16,696 nucleotides of DNA from Lachnospiraceae bacterium (GCA_017416055.1 JAFQDI010000001.1:1-16696), one strand, 5' to 3'; shown: positions 7,810 to 16,180, numbered from the stretch's first letter. The notes: generated by a model not told the origin, from the sequence alone. A program made the numbers and translations.

Positions 7810-7821
7810 AGTTAAAACATT

Positions 7822-7864
7822 AAGTCCGCATGGCTGATTGACTTCAGACCGTGCGGACTTTTCT
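7822..7864 (+). terminator. Intrinsic terminator of glnN
   Basis: AAGTCCGCA (7822-7830) pairs with TGCGGACTT (7852-7860); inner G-C pairs extend the stem, and TTTT follows. It lies 12 bases after the glnN stop. On the minus strand it is followed only by a weak TTTT, so it may also partly end the convergent MBL lipoprotein transcript. Confidence 0.85.
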
Positions 7865-7937
7865 GTGGATAGGTCATCAAAATGCCTATTGTTCAGTTGT
7901 TCACCAAACTCCGTGAATAAACTCTCTTCTACATCAT

Positions 7938-9332
7938 TTAATTCGGATAAATATCCCAAACCTCCACCTTGCTTGAATCAAACGGGAGTGGAATCACCGT
8001 TGCCTTGCCCCCCGCCACATAGACGTGTTCTGCATCGCGGAACGGTGCGTTTCGGTCAGTCTCATAAAACCGGTCGTAATTGTACCAGTTGGCAGGATAC
8101 AGGATGACTTCAGGATTAATTATCCTGTTCAATTCGGCATTTGCACCGATATTACCGTGATGCGCGACTTGGATAAAATCGGAATCCAAATAATTGCCGT
8201 AGACATCTACTAAAATAGGGCTAGCCTGGGGACCACAGTCTCCTAACTGCATAATTTTCGTATTCTCCAACGTTACAGAAAATACAATACAGCTATTGTT
8301 AAGATAAGGAATAATGTCAGAGCTAAACATCTCCCAAGTATACAATATTTCGATACGCGCATCACGGATAAAAAACTCCTGTCCCGGATGAGCCTCAATC
8401 AGTTCAACACCATCGTACAACTCCGCAAGTTCTTCCACGATATAGAGGCACGAGGGATCTGTTTCGTCGGAATATTCAAAGCTCTTCTCGTTGTGATAAT
8501 TATAAACAATCTTCTCAATCGTTACATTGTCTCTGTAGTTATACGTAAATGTCTCAAACCCACCGTAATGATCGCCGTGCGCATGGGTGACAAAGAATGC
8601 TGCGATGACAATGTTGTCCGGATCAGGCGCATATTTCTCCAGCAATTCGTATATATTGTCTACCAATTTTTGATTTTTTTGCCCCATATCCACGACAATA
8701 AAGCTTCCGTCACACAAACGATACACATAGCACATACCGTTATTATATTCTTCCGGACTGCCAATCTGAATAATGAGATTTTCATAGCCGGCATCCGTAT
8801 AAGTATTCTCCGACTCAAGGGTGGCCAGACCATTCGAAAGCGGCTCTGCCACGATACGCGTGGACCCTAAGTTTGGCATATGCATCATCGTTACAATCAA
8901 CTCATCCTTCGTCCAGGTAGAGTACAGATTCCCAACGATCTCATTCTCCGCATAAAGAGAAAAGCCTGCATCAGTCAAATCTGTCAGATACTGGGTGTAT
9001 CCATCACTGCTCTTTGCGGTAAACAAAAGCATTTCCGCGCCTTTCTCCATGTTCCAGTAGCCTTTATAGGTATCATAATCATAATAAGGAATACCTTCCA
9101 GCGGGCTACCTTCATTTACCCGATAAAGCTCTTTTTCCGCTTCGGTGGTGGGTTCTTCTGTCGTAGGTTCCTCTGTTCCGGATTCTGTCGTCTCAGGTGC
9201 TTGTGTAGTTGAGGTATTCGCATCAGAATCTTCGGTAGCTGTCGTGTTCCCCGGCACACACGCACAAAGCACAGACACCAACAGTGCCAACATGAGAATA
9301 AATTTCAACTTGTTCCATAATCCTTTTCTCAT
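7938..9332 (-). CDS. MBL-fold lipoprotein, ComEC/Rec2-like hydrolase domain (paralogue 1)
   Basis: A 464-residue predicted lipoprotein. A basic N-terminus and hydrophobic helix end in the lipobox LCAC (C25), so the protein should be anchored outside the membrane. A Thr/Glu-rich linker (about 29-66) follows, then a domain of about 120 residues (70-190) that I do not recognise, then an MBL fold with H250-A-H252-G-D254-H255, D365 in LGDCG, and the AHHG motif (H391-H392) typical of ComEC/Rec2-type MBL hydrolases. Metal ligands look complete. The substrate is unknown; phosphodiesterase, nuclease or ester hydrolase activity is possible. The start at 9332 was chosen because it aligns residue for residue with the paralogue at 10438-11835. 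An in-frame ATG at 9365, behind AAGGGGAG, would add 11 residues and cannot be excluded. It has its own upstream promoter. Confidence 0.85.
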   Translation of the reverse strand: MRKGLWNKLKFILMLALLVSVLCACVPGNTTATEDSDANTSTTQAPETTESGTEEPTTEEPTTEAEKELYRVNEGSPLEGIPYYDYDTYKGYWNMEKGAEMLLFTAKSSDGYTQYLTDLTDAGFSLYAENEIVGNLYSTWTKDELIVTMMHMPNLGSTRIVAEPLSNGLATLESENTYTDAGYENLIIQIGSPEEYNNGMCYVYRLCDGSFIVVDMGQKNQKLVDNIYELLEKYAPDPDNIVIAAFFVTHAHGDHYGGFETFTYNYRDNVTIEKIVYNYHNEKSFEYSDETDPSCLYIVEELAELYDGVELIEAHPGQEFFIRDARIEILYTWEMFSSDIIPYLNNSCIVFSVTLENTKIMQLGDCGPQASPILVDVYGNYLDSDFIQVAHHGNIGANAELNRIINPEVILYPANWYNYDRFYETDRNAPFRDAEHVYVAGGKATVIPLPFDSSKVEVWDIYPN

Positions 9333-9435
9333 ACTTTCTGCCCGATGTTCACGAAATGAAAACATCGCTCCCCTTTCTTATGATTTCGTGGCTGACTGCA
9401 TCTGATACCCTTCTGCTTTCACAATCACACTTTAA

Positions 9436-9464
9436 AGTATACATAAAGTTTCTTCTATCGTCAA
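9436..9464 (-). promoter_or_regulatory. Promoter of MBL lipoprotein paralogue 1
   Basis: On the minus strand, TATACT (9436-9441) and TTGACG (9459-9464) are 17 bases apart. It lies between the 9605-9646 hairpin and the coding start, so this gene can be expressed independently of the genes to its right. Confidence 0.68.
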
Positions 9465-9604
9465 GAAAATATTTTGTTCGGTTTCGCCTGTTGAATCGAT
9501 ATATCCGCTTTGGGTATAGCCTATCATCATATTTCATTTTCAGTTTACCCAGATGATGCCTTCTTTCCGGCAATATAGCTACCTTTGAATCACAACGCTA
9601 ACGT

Positions 9605-9646
9605 TTGCGAGCCGCAAAAATGAACACTCATCTTTGCAGCCCGCAA
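9605..9646 (-). terminator. 19-bp hairpin downstream of the secreted protein gene
   Basis: Two 19-base arms (9605-9623 and 9628-9646) flank a 4-base loop. Read on the minus strand all 19 positions pair, three of them as G-U; on the plus strand the same three positions are A-C or C-A mismatches. It lies 22 bases after the stop of the secreted protein gene. There is no U-tract on the minus strand, and a TTTTT run follows only on the plus strand, so it may be a terminator-like or mRNA-stabilising 3' hairpin rather than a standard terminator. The rest of the 303-base gap holds only the paralogue 1 promoter. Confidence 0.55.
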
Positions 9647-9668
9647 GTTTTTCGTTTACCTTATTCAA

Positions 9669-10373
9669 TTATTTTGCGAATCTTTTTTTGGATGCAAATG
9701 CAACTACAGCAACACCCAGTACCAGAACTGCGTACAGAGGCATGGTATTGATATCTGCAGTGTCATCAATCCCGGGACCCTCAGGTCCATTGGGAGTCTC
9801 AGGCGCAACAGCTTTAAACAACATCAAATCAAATGTGTAGTTTGGATCGCCTTCTTTCGCTGCACCCCAAGGAGCAAATCTGAAGTAAGGATTGTTATCA
9901 CGATACCCCATGATCTGAGCGCCATCACCAATCGTTATGCGGAATGTTCCGTTCTCACCTGCCACGATATTCCAAGGACACGCAGTCTCTGACCATTCAA
10001 TATTAGCACCGGACTGCCAACCGATATACCCACCGCCTGCCTGATACATACTGATGGTTTCACCGTCTGCTGCAATCGTCCACACAGGCATATCTCCACC
10101 GGTAATGGTCAGCACGCCATCGGTAACGGAAAGCGCTACGTCCGGCAACACTTTGGTAGAATCAATTTTTGTTGTATACGAAAAAGTATACATTGCGTAA
10201 TACGCATCATCCGGCGCGTGATATGCGACGATTGCATAGTCACCGCCCTTCTTTACCTCCTCCAGGTCAGTAACCTGTACATAGGTAACCCCCTCTTCTG
10301 CCATCGCACTCATGCCGCAAAACGCCGTCAGACACAGTGCCAGTGCAAGAATCACTGCAAAAAACTTCTTCAT
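9669..10373 (-). CDS. Secreted protein with C-terminal membrane anchor, unknown function
   Basis: A 234-residue protein. A clear signal peptide has a KK start, hydrophobic core and predicted cleavage after AMA (A25). The mature part is beta-rich with many Trp, Tyr and Gly residues: DYAIVAYHAPDDAYYAMYTF, then MPVWTIAADGETISMYQAGG and a WNI segment. It resembles small carbohydrate- or ligand-binding beta-sandwich modules, but I cannot name a family. A Pro/Gly linker (PETPNGPEGPG) leads to a hydrophobic helix (about 209-226) and a basic tail, SKKRFAK. This resembles a sorting-signal tail but has no LPxTG; the corresponding stretch reads DDTADINTMP. The start at 10373 was chosen for the signal peptide and the AAGGAG upstream; a longer reading from 10448 would overlap the previous gene. 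It lies between the two MBL paralogues. Confidence 0.8.
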   Translation of the reverse strand: MKKFFAVILALALCLTAFCGMSAMAEEGVTYVQVTDLEEVKKGGDYAIVAYHAPDDAYYAMYTFSYTTKIDSTKVLPDVALSVTDGVLTITGGDMPVWTIAADGETISMYQAGGGYIGWQSGANIEWSETACPWNIVAGENGTFRITIGDGAQIMGYRDNNPYFRFAPWGAAKEGDPNYTFDLMLFKAVAPETPNGPEGPGIDDTADINTMPLYAVLVLGVAVVAFASKKRFAK

Positions 10374-10398
10374 ATTCCTTTTCTCCTTATAATATATT

Positions 10399-10420
10399 TT
10401 AACTGCTTCTGTGCAGTTAA
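10399..10420 (-). other. Intercistronic hairpin with 6-nt loop
   Basis: TTAACTGC and GCAGTTAA form a perfect 8-bp stem. On the minus strand the loop is ACAGAA. It lies between the MBL paralogue 2 stop and the secreted protein start, with no U-tract, so it is more likely an mRNA processing or stability element than a terminator. The hexaloop has A at position 1 and G at position 4, as in ANTAR-protein targets, but only one such hairpin is present. Confidence 0.5.
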
Positions 10421-10437
10421 GTTTGTGATAAATATCA

Positions 10438-11835
10438 TCAATATTCAAATATCTCCCAGCGCTCTATCCTCTCGGCATCAAACGGAAGCGGAATCATGTA
10501 TACATACTTATCTGCAGGATAGATAAATTCCGCATCACGGAAGATTTCGTTTCGTGGATCTCTTTGGCATCGGCGAAAGTTAAAGTCACTGGAGGGATAC
10601 AAAATTACCTCTGCGTTGATTTCTGCATTTAACTCAGCCGTAGCACCTATTAGCCCGTGATGAGCCACCTGAATAATATCAGAATCCAGATAATCTCCGT
10701 AGGCCGTTAACAAAATCGGGCTAACCAATGGACCGCAATCTCCCAACTGCATAATCTTCGTATTCTCCAATGTTACCGAAAAAATAATTCCGCTGTTATT
10801 CAGATAGGGAATCTCATCGGTCTCGAACATCTCCCAGGTATACAGCATTTCGATATAGGCATCGCGGATAAAGAATTCCTGACCGGGATGAGCCTCAATC
10901 AATTCGACCCCGTCCCACTTTGCCGCATGATCCTCTAACGCATATAGTGCCCCCGTGCTAACACCGGCAAGGGCCATACTCTTTTCATTGTGATAATTGT
11001 AAATGATTTTTTCTATGGTTACCTTATCCGTGTACGTTTCACTAAAATTCTCAAATCCACCATAATGGTCAATGTGCGCATGGCTAACAAAGAATGCTGC
11101 AATCACAATGTTATTTGGATCTGGCGCATATTTCGCTAACGTTTCATAAATTCGATCTGCCATCACCTGATCACTATATCCCATATCCGCAACAATAAAG
11201 CTTCCGTCGCACAAGCGATATGCATAGCACATGCCGTAATTCTTTTCTATGGTGCTGCGAGTGCCGATCTGAAGAATTAGATTTTCATAGCCGGCATCGG
11301 TATAAGTATTCTCCGACTCGCGGGAAGCCAAACCATTGGAAAGTGGCTCAACCACGATGCGCGTGGAATTCAAATTCGGCATATGCATCATCGTTACAAT
11401 CAGCTCATCCTTTGTCCAGGTGGAATACAGATTTCCAACGATTTCATTCTCAGCATAAAGCGAAAAACCCGCCGCGGTCAGATCTGTCAGATATCGAGTA
11501 TAGCCATCACTGCTCTCTGCCGTAAACAGAAGCATTTCCGCCCCTTTTTCCATGTCCCAGTAATCTTTGTAAGCATCGTAATCGTAGTAGGGAAGATTCT
11601 CTAATGGACTTCCTTCGTCTACTTTGTAAATTACCTTTTCCGGTTCTGCGGTAGATTCTTCTGCGGTTTGCTCTTCCGTAGTAGGTGCATTGGTCTCAGG
11701 TGTTTCGGTAGTCAGCGATTCCGTTCCAACCGCCTCGGTGGTGGTCGTACTTCCGGGTACACATGCACTTACCATCGAGACCAAAAGAATCATAGAAAGA
11801 GCAAATTCCAATTTAATGAATACTTCTTTCTTCAT
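10438..11835 (-). CDS. MBL-fold lipoprotein, ComEC/Rec2-like hydrolase domain (paralogue 2)
   Basis: A 465-residue lipoprotein with the same layout as the gene at 7938-9332: signal helix, lipobox VSAC (C25), Thr/Glu-rich linker (about 29-66), unrecognised domain (70-190), then an MBL fold with H252-A-H254-I-D256-H257, D366 in LGDCG, and AHHG (H392-H393). By hand alignment only 15 of 121 residues differ from paralogue 1 over residues 70-190, while the region after AHHG is clearly more diverged. AGGAG stands before the ATG. It follows the FAD oxidoreductase by 59 bases, so it is probably co-transcribed with the sulfatase genes; no promoter was recognised in the gap. The extracellular location separates it from its cytoplasmic enzyme neighbours. 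The substrate is unknown. Confidence 0.88.
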   Translation of the reverse strand: MKKEVFIKLEFALSMILLVSMVSACVPGSTTTTEAVGTESLTTETPETNAPTTEEQTAEESTAEPEKVIYKVDEGSPLENLPYYDYDAYKDYWDMEKGAEMLLFTAESSDGYTRYLTDLTAAGFSLYAENEIVGNLYSTWTKDELIVTMMHMPNLNSTRIVVEPLSNGLASRESENTYTDAGYENLILQIGTRSTIEKNYGMCYAYRLCDGSFIVADMGYSDQVMADRIYETLAKYAPDPNNIVIAAFFVSHAHIDHYGGFENFSETYTDKVTIEKIIYNYHNEKSMALAGVSTGALYALEDHAAKWDGVELIEAHPGQEFFIRDAYIEMLYTWEMFETDEIPYLNNSGIIFSVTLENTKIMQLGDCGPLVSPILLTAYGDYLDSDIIQVAHHGLIGATAELNAEINAEVILYPSSDFNFRRCQRDPRNEIFRDAEFIYPADKYVYMIPLPFDAERIERWEIFEY

Positions 11836-11894
11836 GTCAATCTCCTATCGTATCACATCATCTGTCGGCCGAATTGATTCCGCCTAAGACCCGA

Positions 11895-13742
11895 CTAATA
11901 TGTTCTGATTTCATAAATCCTTGCCCGATCGATACCGTGTGCTTTTTTCACCGTCACGATCAACCGATCACATTCTGTTTTCTCCTTGAAATAGATCCGG
12001 TTCAAACGTTGATAATTGTCTGCCATTTCTATGCAAGCGATTTCCTGTCCTTCTCGGAACAAGCGGACACTGTAATCCTTCACCAACTCATGAGGCATGC
12101 CTTTCACCTGGCGTGCACGCACATTTCGCGTCAGAGATGGCATAATCTCTTTTGTCAGATTTGGATCAAAAGCCAGTTGAACCTCGGAGATCTTTATGGG
12201 GGTATCAAAAGAAAGGCTTATCCATGCTCCCTCTTCACCAATTTTTGCCTCCCAGCAGTTACTTTCGTCTCCTTCCGGACGTGCAACACCGTTTATCACC
12301 TTCTCCGGCTCATTTCCTTTCGTGTATCCGGATGCTTCGATGACCGCATTCCTTGCCATGTCCTTCTCGTCATGATTCCGAAATCCGGGAATATAACAAT
12401 CATCGCGAAGCAGTATCTGCTGCAGTTCATCAATGTACTCTCCAACCATTCTGGGACTGCAACCATACTTCACCGCCAATGCTGCAGCTGTTCCCGCCGC
12501 CTGGCCACCTACTGCGCAGGTTCCCATCACACGCGTAGAACCAAAAGCCATCTTTGTGGTGCTGATATCCCGGCCTGCCAACATCACATTCTCCACATCT
12601 TTGGCATAGAAACATCGATAAGGGATTGTGTAACACCCGTCAAAATTCAGAATGCGCGAAGGAAGCTTATCAAAATCCATGATTCCGCCGGGGACGTGTT
12701 CATCCATCTGCCAGCCACCGTAAGCAACTGCGTCCGGGAAAATACGATTACTGCGGACATCGTTTTCGTTAAGCAAATAATCCCCCTCGATCCGCCTGCT
12801 CTCTCGATAGCCCGGAACAATTCCGACCCAATTCAAATCCAGATTCTCTACTCCGTGATCACCGACATTCTTGAGATGATCCCACACGCCGTATACGCAT
12901 TTCAGTAGCTCATCGCGTATCACTTCGCCGTCGCGGATGATATCATCATATTGGCCTCCCAATTCGACCCACCAATATCCGGAATCCACATTGGAAAAAT
13001 GAGGCAAACGGCCACTTCCTTCTTCAAATTCTACCAATGCGCCACCGTCAGCATGAGACCCAATGCTATTTCCATGATCTCTATATCGCAGATCCTCCTC
13101 GCTGAACGTATAAGCCCAATACGGTTTGATAAATTTTACCGGTTCCCCTCTATCGATTGCAGAAAACAGCACGGTGTTTCCCATGGTATACTCGTTAGGT
13201 AATTCAGGCGCATTCGGCTCATGAAATTCATCCCGACTCTCACTTCCCATCCGCCCGGTGGCTCCCGCCAACATACTCAACGTCCCATGTCCTGTGGCAT
13301 CCACAAAAACATCCGCAGAAAACACATACTCCGTCTCCGTGGTATTCTGGTGACAGATAATTGACTTCACTCGCCTTCCATCCATAACCACGTCATCCAT
13401 ATTGGTATTCAAGTAGCTGTCAAGATTTTCTTGAAAACGTACTTTTTCCCAAATTACCGAATCAAACACGGGAAACGACGCATAGGGATTTCTTCGCTTG
13501 TTCTCCAACAGAATCTCAAGTAAAATACCGGTTTCGCTCAGATTTTTCTTTGCACCATGAGCACTTGCCCCGAGCACATGCATACGAATCTCTGAACTGG
13601 CATTTCCACCGAACATGGATCGATTCTGAACAATCGCTGTTTTTGCACCGTTTCTCGCCGATGCAATTGCAGCACAAACGCCGGATAAACCGCCACCGAC
13701 AACAACTACCTGATACGTTTTTTCTACCCGATACTTTGACAT
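11895..13742 (-). CDS. FAD-dependent oxidoreductase (PF12831 type) with C-terminal F5/8C-like domain
   Basis: A 615-residue protein without a signal peptide, so cytoplasmic. The N-terminal Rossmann motif is VVVVGGGLSG (12-21), followed by GGNASSEIR (45-53), VDATGHG (147-153), GYRESRRIEGDYLL (311-324) and NVMLAGRDISTTKMAFGSTR (385-404), together the pattern of the FAD_oxidored family. Residues about 470-615 look like a galactose-binding (F5/8 type C) jelly roll (WEAKIGEEGAWISLSF), an unusual addition for an intracellular enzyme. Members of this family often sit in glycan-use loci with sulfatases, and oxidation of a sugar hydroxyl is plausible, but the substrate is unknown. GGGGAGG precedes the ATG. 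It lies 27 bases after the sulfatase gene, in the same operon. Confidence 0.88.
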   Translation of the reverse strand: MSKYRVEKTYQVVVVGGGLSGVCAAIASARNGAKTAIVQNRSMFGGNASSEIRMHVLGASAHGAKKNLSETGILLEILLENKRRNPYASFPVFDSVIWEKVRFQENLDSYLNTNMDDVVMDGRRVKSIICHQNTTETEYVFSADVFVDATGHGTLSMLAGATGRMGSESRDEFHEPNAPELPNEYTMGNTVLFSAIDRGEPVKFIKPYWAYTFSEEDLRYRDHGNSIGSHADGGALVEFEEGSGRLPHFSNVDSGYWWVELGGQYDDIIRDGEVIRDELLKCVYGVWDHLKNVGDHGVENLDLNWVGIVPGYRESRRIEGDYLLNENDVRSNRIFPDAVAYGGWQMDEHVPGGIMDFDKLPSRILNFDGCYTIPYRCFYAKDVENVMLAGRDISTTKMAFGSTRVMGTCAVGGQAAGTAAALAVKYGCSPRMVGEYIDELQQILLRDDCYIPGFRNHDEKDMARNAVIEASGYTKGNEPEKVINGVARPEGDESNCWEAKIGEEGAWISLSFDTPIKISEVQLAFDPNLTKEIMPSLTRNVRARQVKGMPHELVKDYSVRLFREGQEIACIEMADNYQRLNRIYFKEKTECDRLIVTVKKAHGIDRARIYEIRTY

Positions 13743-13769
13743 TTTTGCCTCCCCAATCTGCCGATATAC

Positions 13770-15281
13770 TCACGTTGATCTCGTATATTCTACTTTTACC
13801 AATGGATGAAAATGAAGCTGATCTTCCGCTTTCTCTTCAAGTTTGGCGATCTGGCCTCTTCCAAACACATCTTCCTTCACGCCATCATAACCCGGGTCCG
13901 CATATACACGATACCAATTTTCCAGTATTTCACCCAATTCCTGCGCTTTCTCCTTGATTTCTTTCGGACTGTGCATAAAGATTCGATTTTCATGAAGCAG
14001 ATTATGGTATTCTCCCGGATCATTAACTAAATCATAGAGTTCATCCGGCCCGTCAGGGTACCGACGAATGTATTTCCATTCTTTTGTCCGTACCATTCTG
14101 GCTTTCCCATATTCATCATATACCGTGACACTTTCCCTGTATTCCGCACTATCATCCGTCAGAAGTATCGGAAGAAAACTTCGTCCCGGAAGTTGTTTCG
14201 AATCAGGATTATCAATATGAAGAAAATCCAGCAGCGTGGGCATAAAATCATAACCGCTGAGCAACGCATCACTTGATACGTTTTCACGAACGACTCCGGG
14301 CATACTGAAAATGCATGGAACTTTTACCGATGTATCATAAAGATTCAACGGAAATGTTGCATTCCCTTTTCCCCAAATCCCATGGTGGCCACAATTAAAT
14401 CCGTTGTCACTCATGAACACCACCAAGGTATTTTCACGTATTCCTCTCTCCTCCAGCTTTCTCAGTACTCTTCCCACGCCATCATCTACACCCTGAATTG
14501 CAGCATAGTAGCCCGCAAGCAAATCACGAACACCTACATACGTTCTTGAAGAATCAGCAAATTTTTCACTATACTGTATCTCCACAGGATGCTCCGGACT
14601 CCAAGGATGTTTAGGGTCCTGAGGTGCACTCTCAAATGTACAATGTTCAAGATAATGCTCCACATATTCCTTCGGATGCTGATCTACCAACGGACTGTGT
14701 GGCGCGGTATATGCAAGGTTCAAATAAAACGGCTTCTGTTCCTCTGCATCACAGCACTCGTCGATAAACCGAAGTGCACCATCGGTGATCACATCCGTCA
14801 AATATCCTTTTGTCGGAACGATTTCCGTTCCCAAAAACATGTCTGAGTCTATATACGTTCCCGCACCTGCCTGTTTTGCCACATACCAATATGAATATCC
14901 CTTCTGTGGCTGATTTGACGCTCCCATATGCCATTTCCCGCTGATTCCGCAGGTATATCCGGCATTTGCCATCAATTCTGTATATCCGGTAATTCCTTCC
15001 AAATACTCAATCGGCGGCTGGCCTGATCGATCGCCGTTTCCTGTCCGAATCCAATCGTGCACACCATGCTGCGATGGGATTCTTCCGGTTAACAGAGAGG
15101 CTCTCGCAGGTGAACAAACCGGTGAAGTACAGAAAAAGTGTTCAAAACGGATCCCTTTTTCTGCCAACGAATCGATATTCGGCGTCCGGATCTCTTTATT
15201 TCCGTAACAGCCCAACGCCCAATATCCCTGATCATCTGTCAAAATCAAAATCACATTCGGTCGCTTCTTCTTGTTTTCCAC
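13770..15281 (-). CDS. Cytoplasmic type I sulfatase, Cys-type active site
   Basis: A 503-residue alkaline-phosphatase-fold sulfatase that removes sulfate from an ester substrate. The active-site motif is CSPARASLLTGR, with C56 the residue converted to formylglycine. Metal and substrate residues include D16-D17 (TDDQG), R60, K116 and H118 (GKWHMG), H195 (YTAPHSP), D292-N293 (MSDNG) and K305. There is no signal peptide, so it should act in the cytoplasm on an imported substrate. Cys-type sulfatases in anaerobes need a radical-SAM maturase (anSME), which is not in this window. The start codon is GTG, with AGAGGG eight bases upstream; an ATG in that stretch is out of frame. It lies 17 bases after the PhnP-like gene. 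Substrate (glycan or aryl sulfate) is not determined; the neighbouring sugar-binding protein favours a sulfated saccharide. Confidence 0.92.
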   Translation of the reverse strand: MENKKKRPNVILILTDDQGYWALGCYGNKEIRTPNIDSLAEKGIRFEHFFCTSPVCSPARASLLTGRIPSQHGVHDWIRTGNGDRSGQPPIEYLEGITGYTELMANAGYTCGISGKWHMGASNQPQKGYSYWYVAKQAGAGTYIDSDMFLGTEIVPTKGYLTDVITDGALRFIDECCDAEEQKPFYLNLAYTAPHSPLVDQHPKEYVEHYLEHCTFESAPQDPKHPWSPEHPVEIQYSEKFADSSRTYVGVRDLLAGYYAAIQGVDDGVGRVLRKLEERGIRENTLVVFMSDNGFNCGHHGIWGKGNATFPLNLYDTSVKVPCIFSMPGVVRENVSSDALLSGYDFMPTLLDFLHIDNPDSKQLPGRSFLPILLTDDSAEYRESVTVYDEYGKARMVRTKEWKYIRRYPDGPDELYDLVNDPGEYHNLLHENRIFMHSPKEIKEKAQELGEILENWYRVYADPGYDGVKEDVFGRGQIAKLEEKAEDQLHFHPLVKVEYTRST

Positions 15282-15298
15282 TGTATCATCCCTCTTGT

Positions 15299-16141
15299 TT
15301 AAAATTCTACCTCAAGTCCGTCATAAGCCACTTCAAAGCCAAATTCTTTTGCTCTCTCGCTCAACTCTTCATGGGTCATGTCCACCAAATGGCCAATGTG
15401 ACTGAGCATCCATTTTGTTTTATCGGAGGCAGCACCCATCGCTATCAATTTCTCTTTCATTTCATTGCACCAAGTGATATCCATGTGAGATGTGGTGATC
15501 TGCTCATTCTCCTTCAAGGTACAGTCCAATACGACCATATCAAACTTTTCCCCGGAATCCTGAATATATTCAAATACATCATCATGAAATCTGCCGGTAT
15601 CAAATCCCCACAGCAAGCTCTTTCCATCTTTTCGGACAATGTAGATACATGAACCGAATCGCTCATGATGGCGTGCACGCATCGGTGTGATCTGATATCC
15701 CAAAACATCATACGTTTGATAATGCTCTACTGTATGCTGCACTACCTCAAACTCCACCGTCTTTTTTCTACTGCCGTCCTGATACGCCTTCTGATGACGA
15801 GCATTGATTTCACTGATTTCTTTTCCTGTCACCTCAGAAGTATAGAAATGTACACTGTCGATGCCCTGAGGTCTTCCGAATGCTTCCCAGGGCGCAAAAT
15901 GATCTTTGTGGGGATGCGTTATCAAAATGTGTCTTACCTTGCGCATATCTAGGCCATAAAAGGCATGATGCGCAAACGTATCCGTAGAGAAATCCAAACC
16001 AAGGCAATCATCAATCACTGCCTGTGTACGTGTACGAAGATCCTTTCCCTTGTGGATTCGCGCATATTCACACACGCGGCAGGAACAAAAAAGCCCCGGT
16101 ATTCCCTGTCCGCCTCCGGTACCGTAGAATTTTAGTTTCAT
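15299..16141 (-). CDS. PhnP-like metallo-beta-lactamase-fold hydrolase
   Basis: A 280-residue cytoplasmic protein of the MBL superfamily. It has the catalytic H76-P-H78-K-D80-H81 motif, a later D181 in FDTGR, and H248/H251 in SHIGH. C19-S-C21-R-V-C24 has the same spacing as the three cysteines of the structural zinc site in E. coli PhnP; H219 may be the fourth ligand. PhnP-type enzymes cleave cyclic phosphodiesters. No other phn gene is present, so a role on a phosphodiester in a saccharide pathway, or housekeeping of a side product, is only a guess. GGAGG seven bases before the ATG sets the start; a TTG at 16159 was rejected. It is the first gene after the binding-protein gene and probably heads the sulfatase operon. 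Confidence 0.85.
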   Translation of the reverse strand: MKLKFYGTGGGQGIPGLFCSCRVCEYARIHKGKDLRTRTQAVIDDCLGLDFSTDTFAHHAFYGLDMRKVRHILITHPHKDHFAPWEAFGRPQGIDSVHFYTSEVTGKEISEINARHQKAYQDGSRKKTVEFEVVQHTVEHYQTYDVLGYQITPMRARHHERFGSCIYIVRKDGKSLLWGFDTGRFHDDVFEYIQDSGEKFDMVVLDCTLKENEQITTSHMDITWCNEMKEKLIAMGAASDKTKWMLSHIGHLVDMTHEELSERAKEFGFEVAYDGLEVEF

Positions 16142-16180
16142 GCTGATTCCTCCGATCAAATTCTTTTATTATCTAAGATC

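Noticed and set aside
11874..12908. 344-codon plus-strand open frame over the FAD oxidoreductase
   Set aside because: It is antisense to conserved FAD-oxidoreductase motifs, has Cys/His/Ser-rich composition and no family match or ribosome site.
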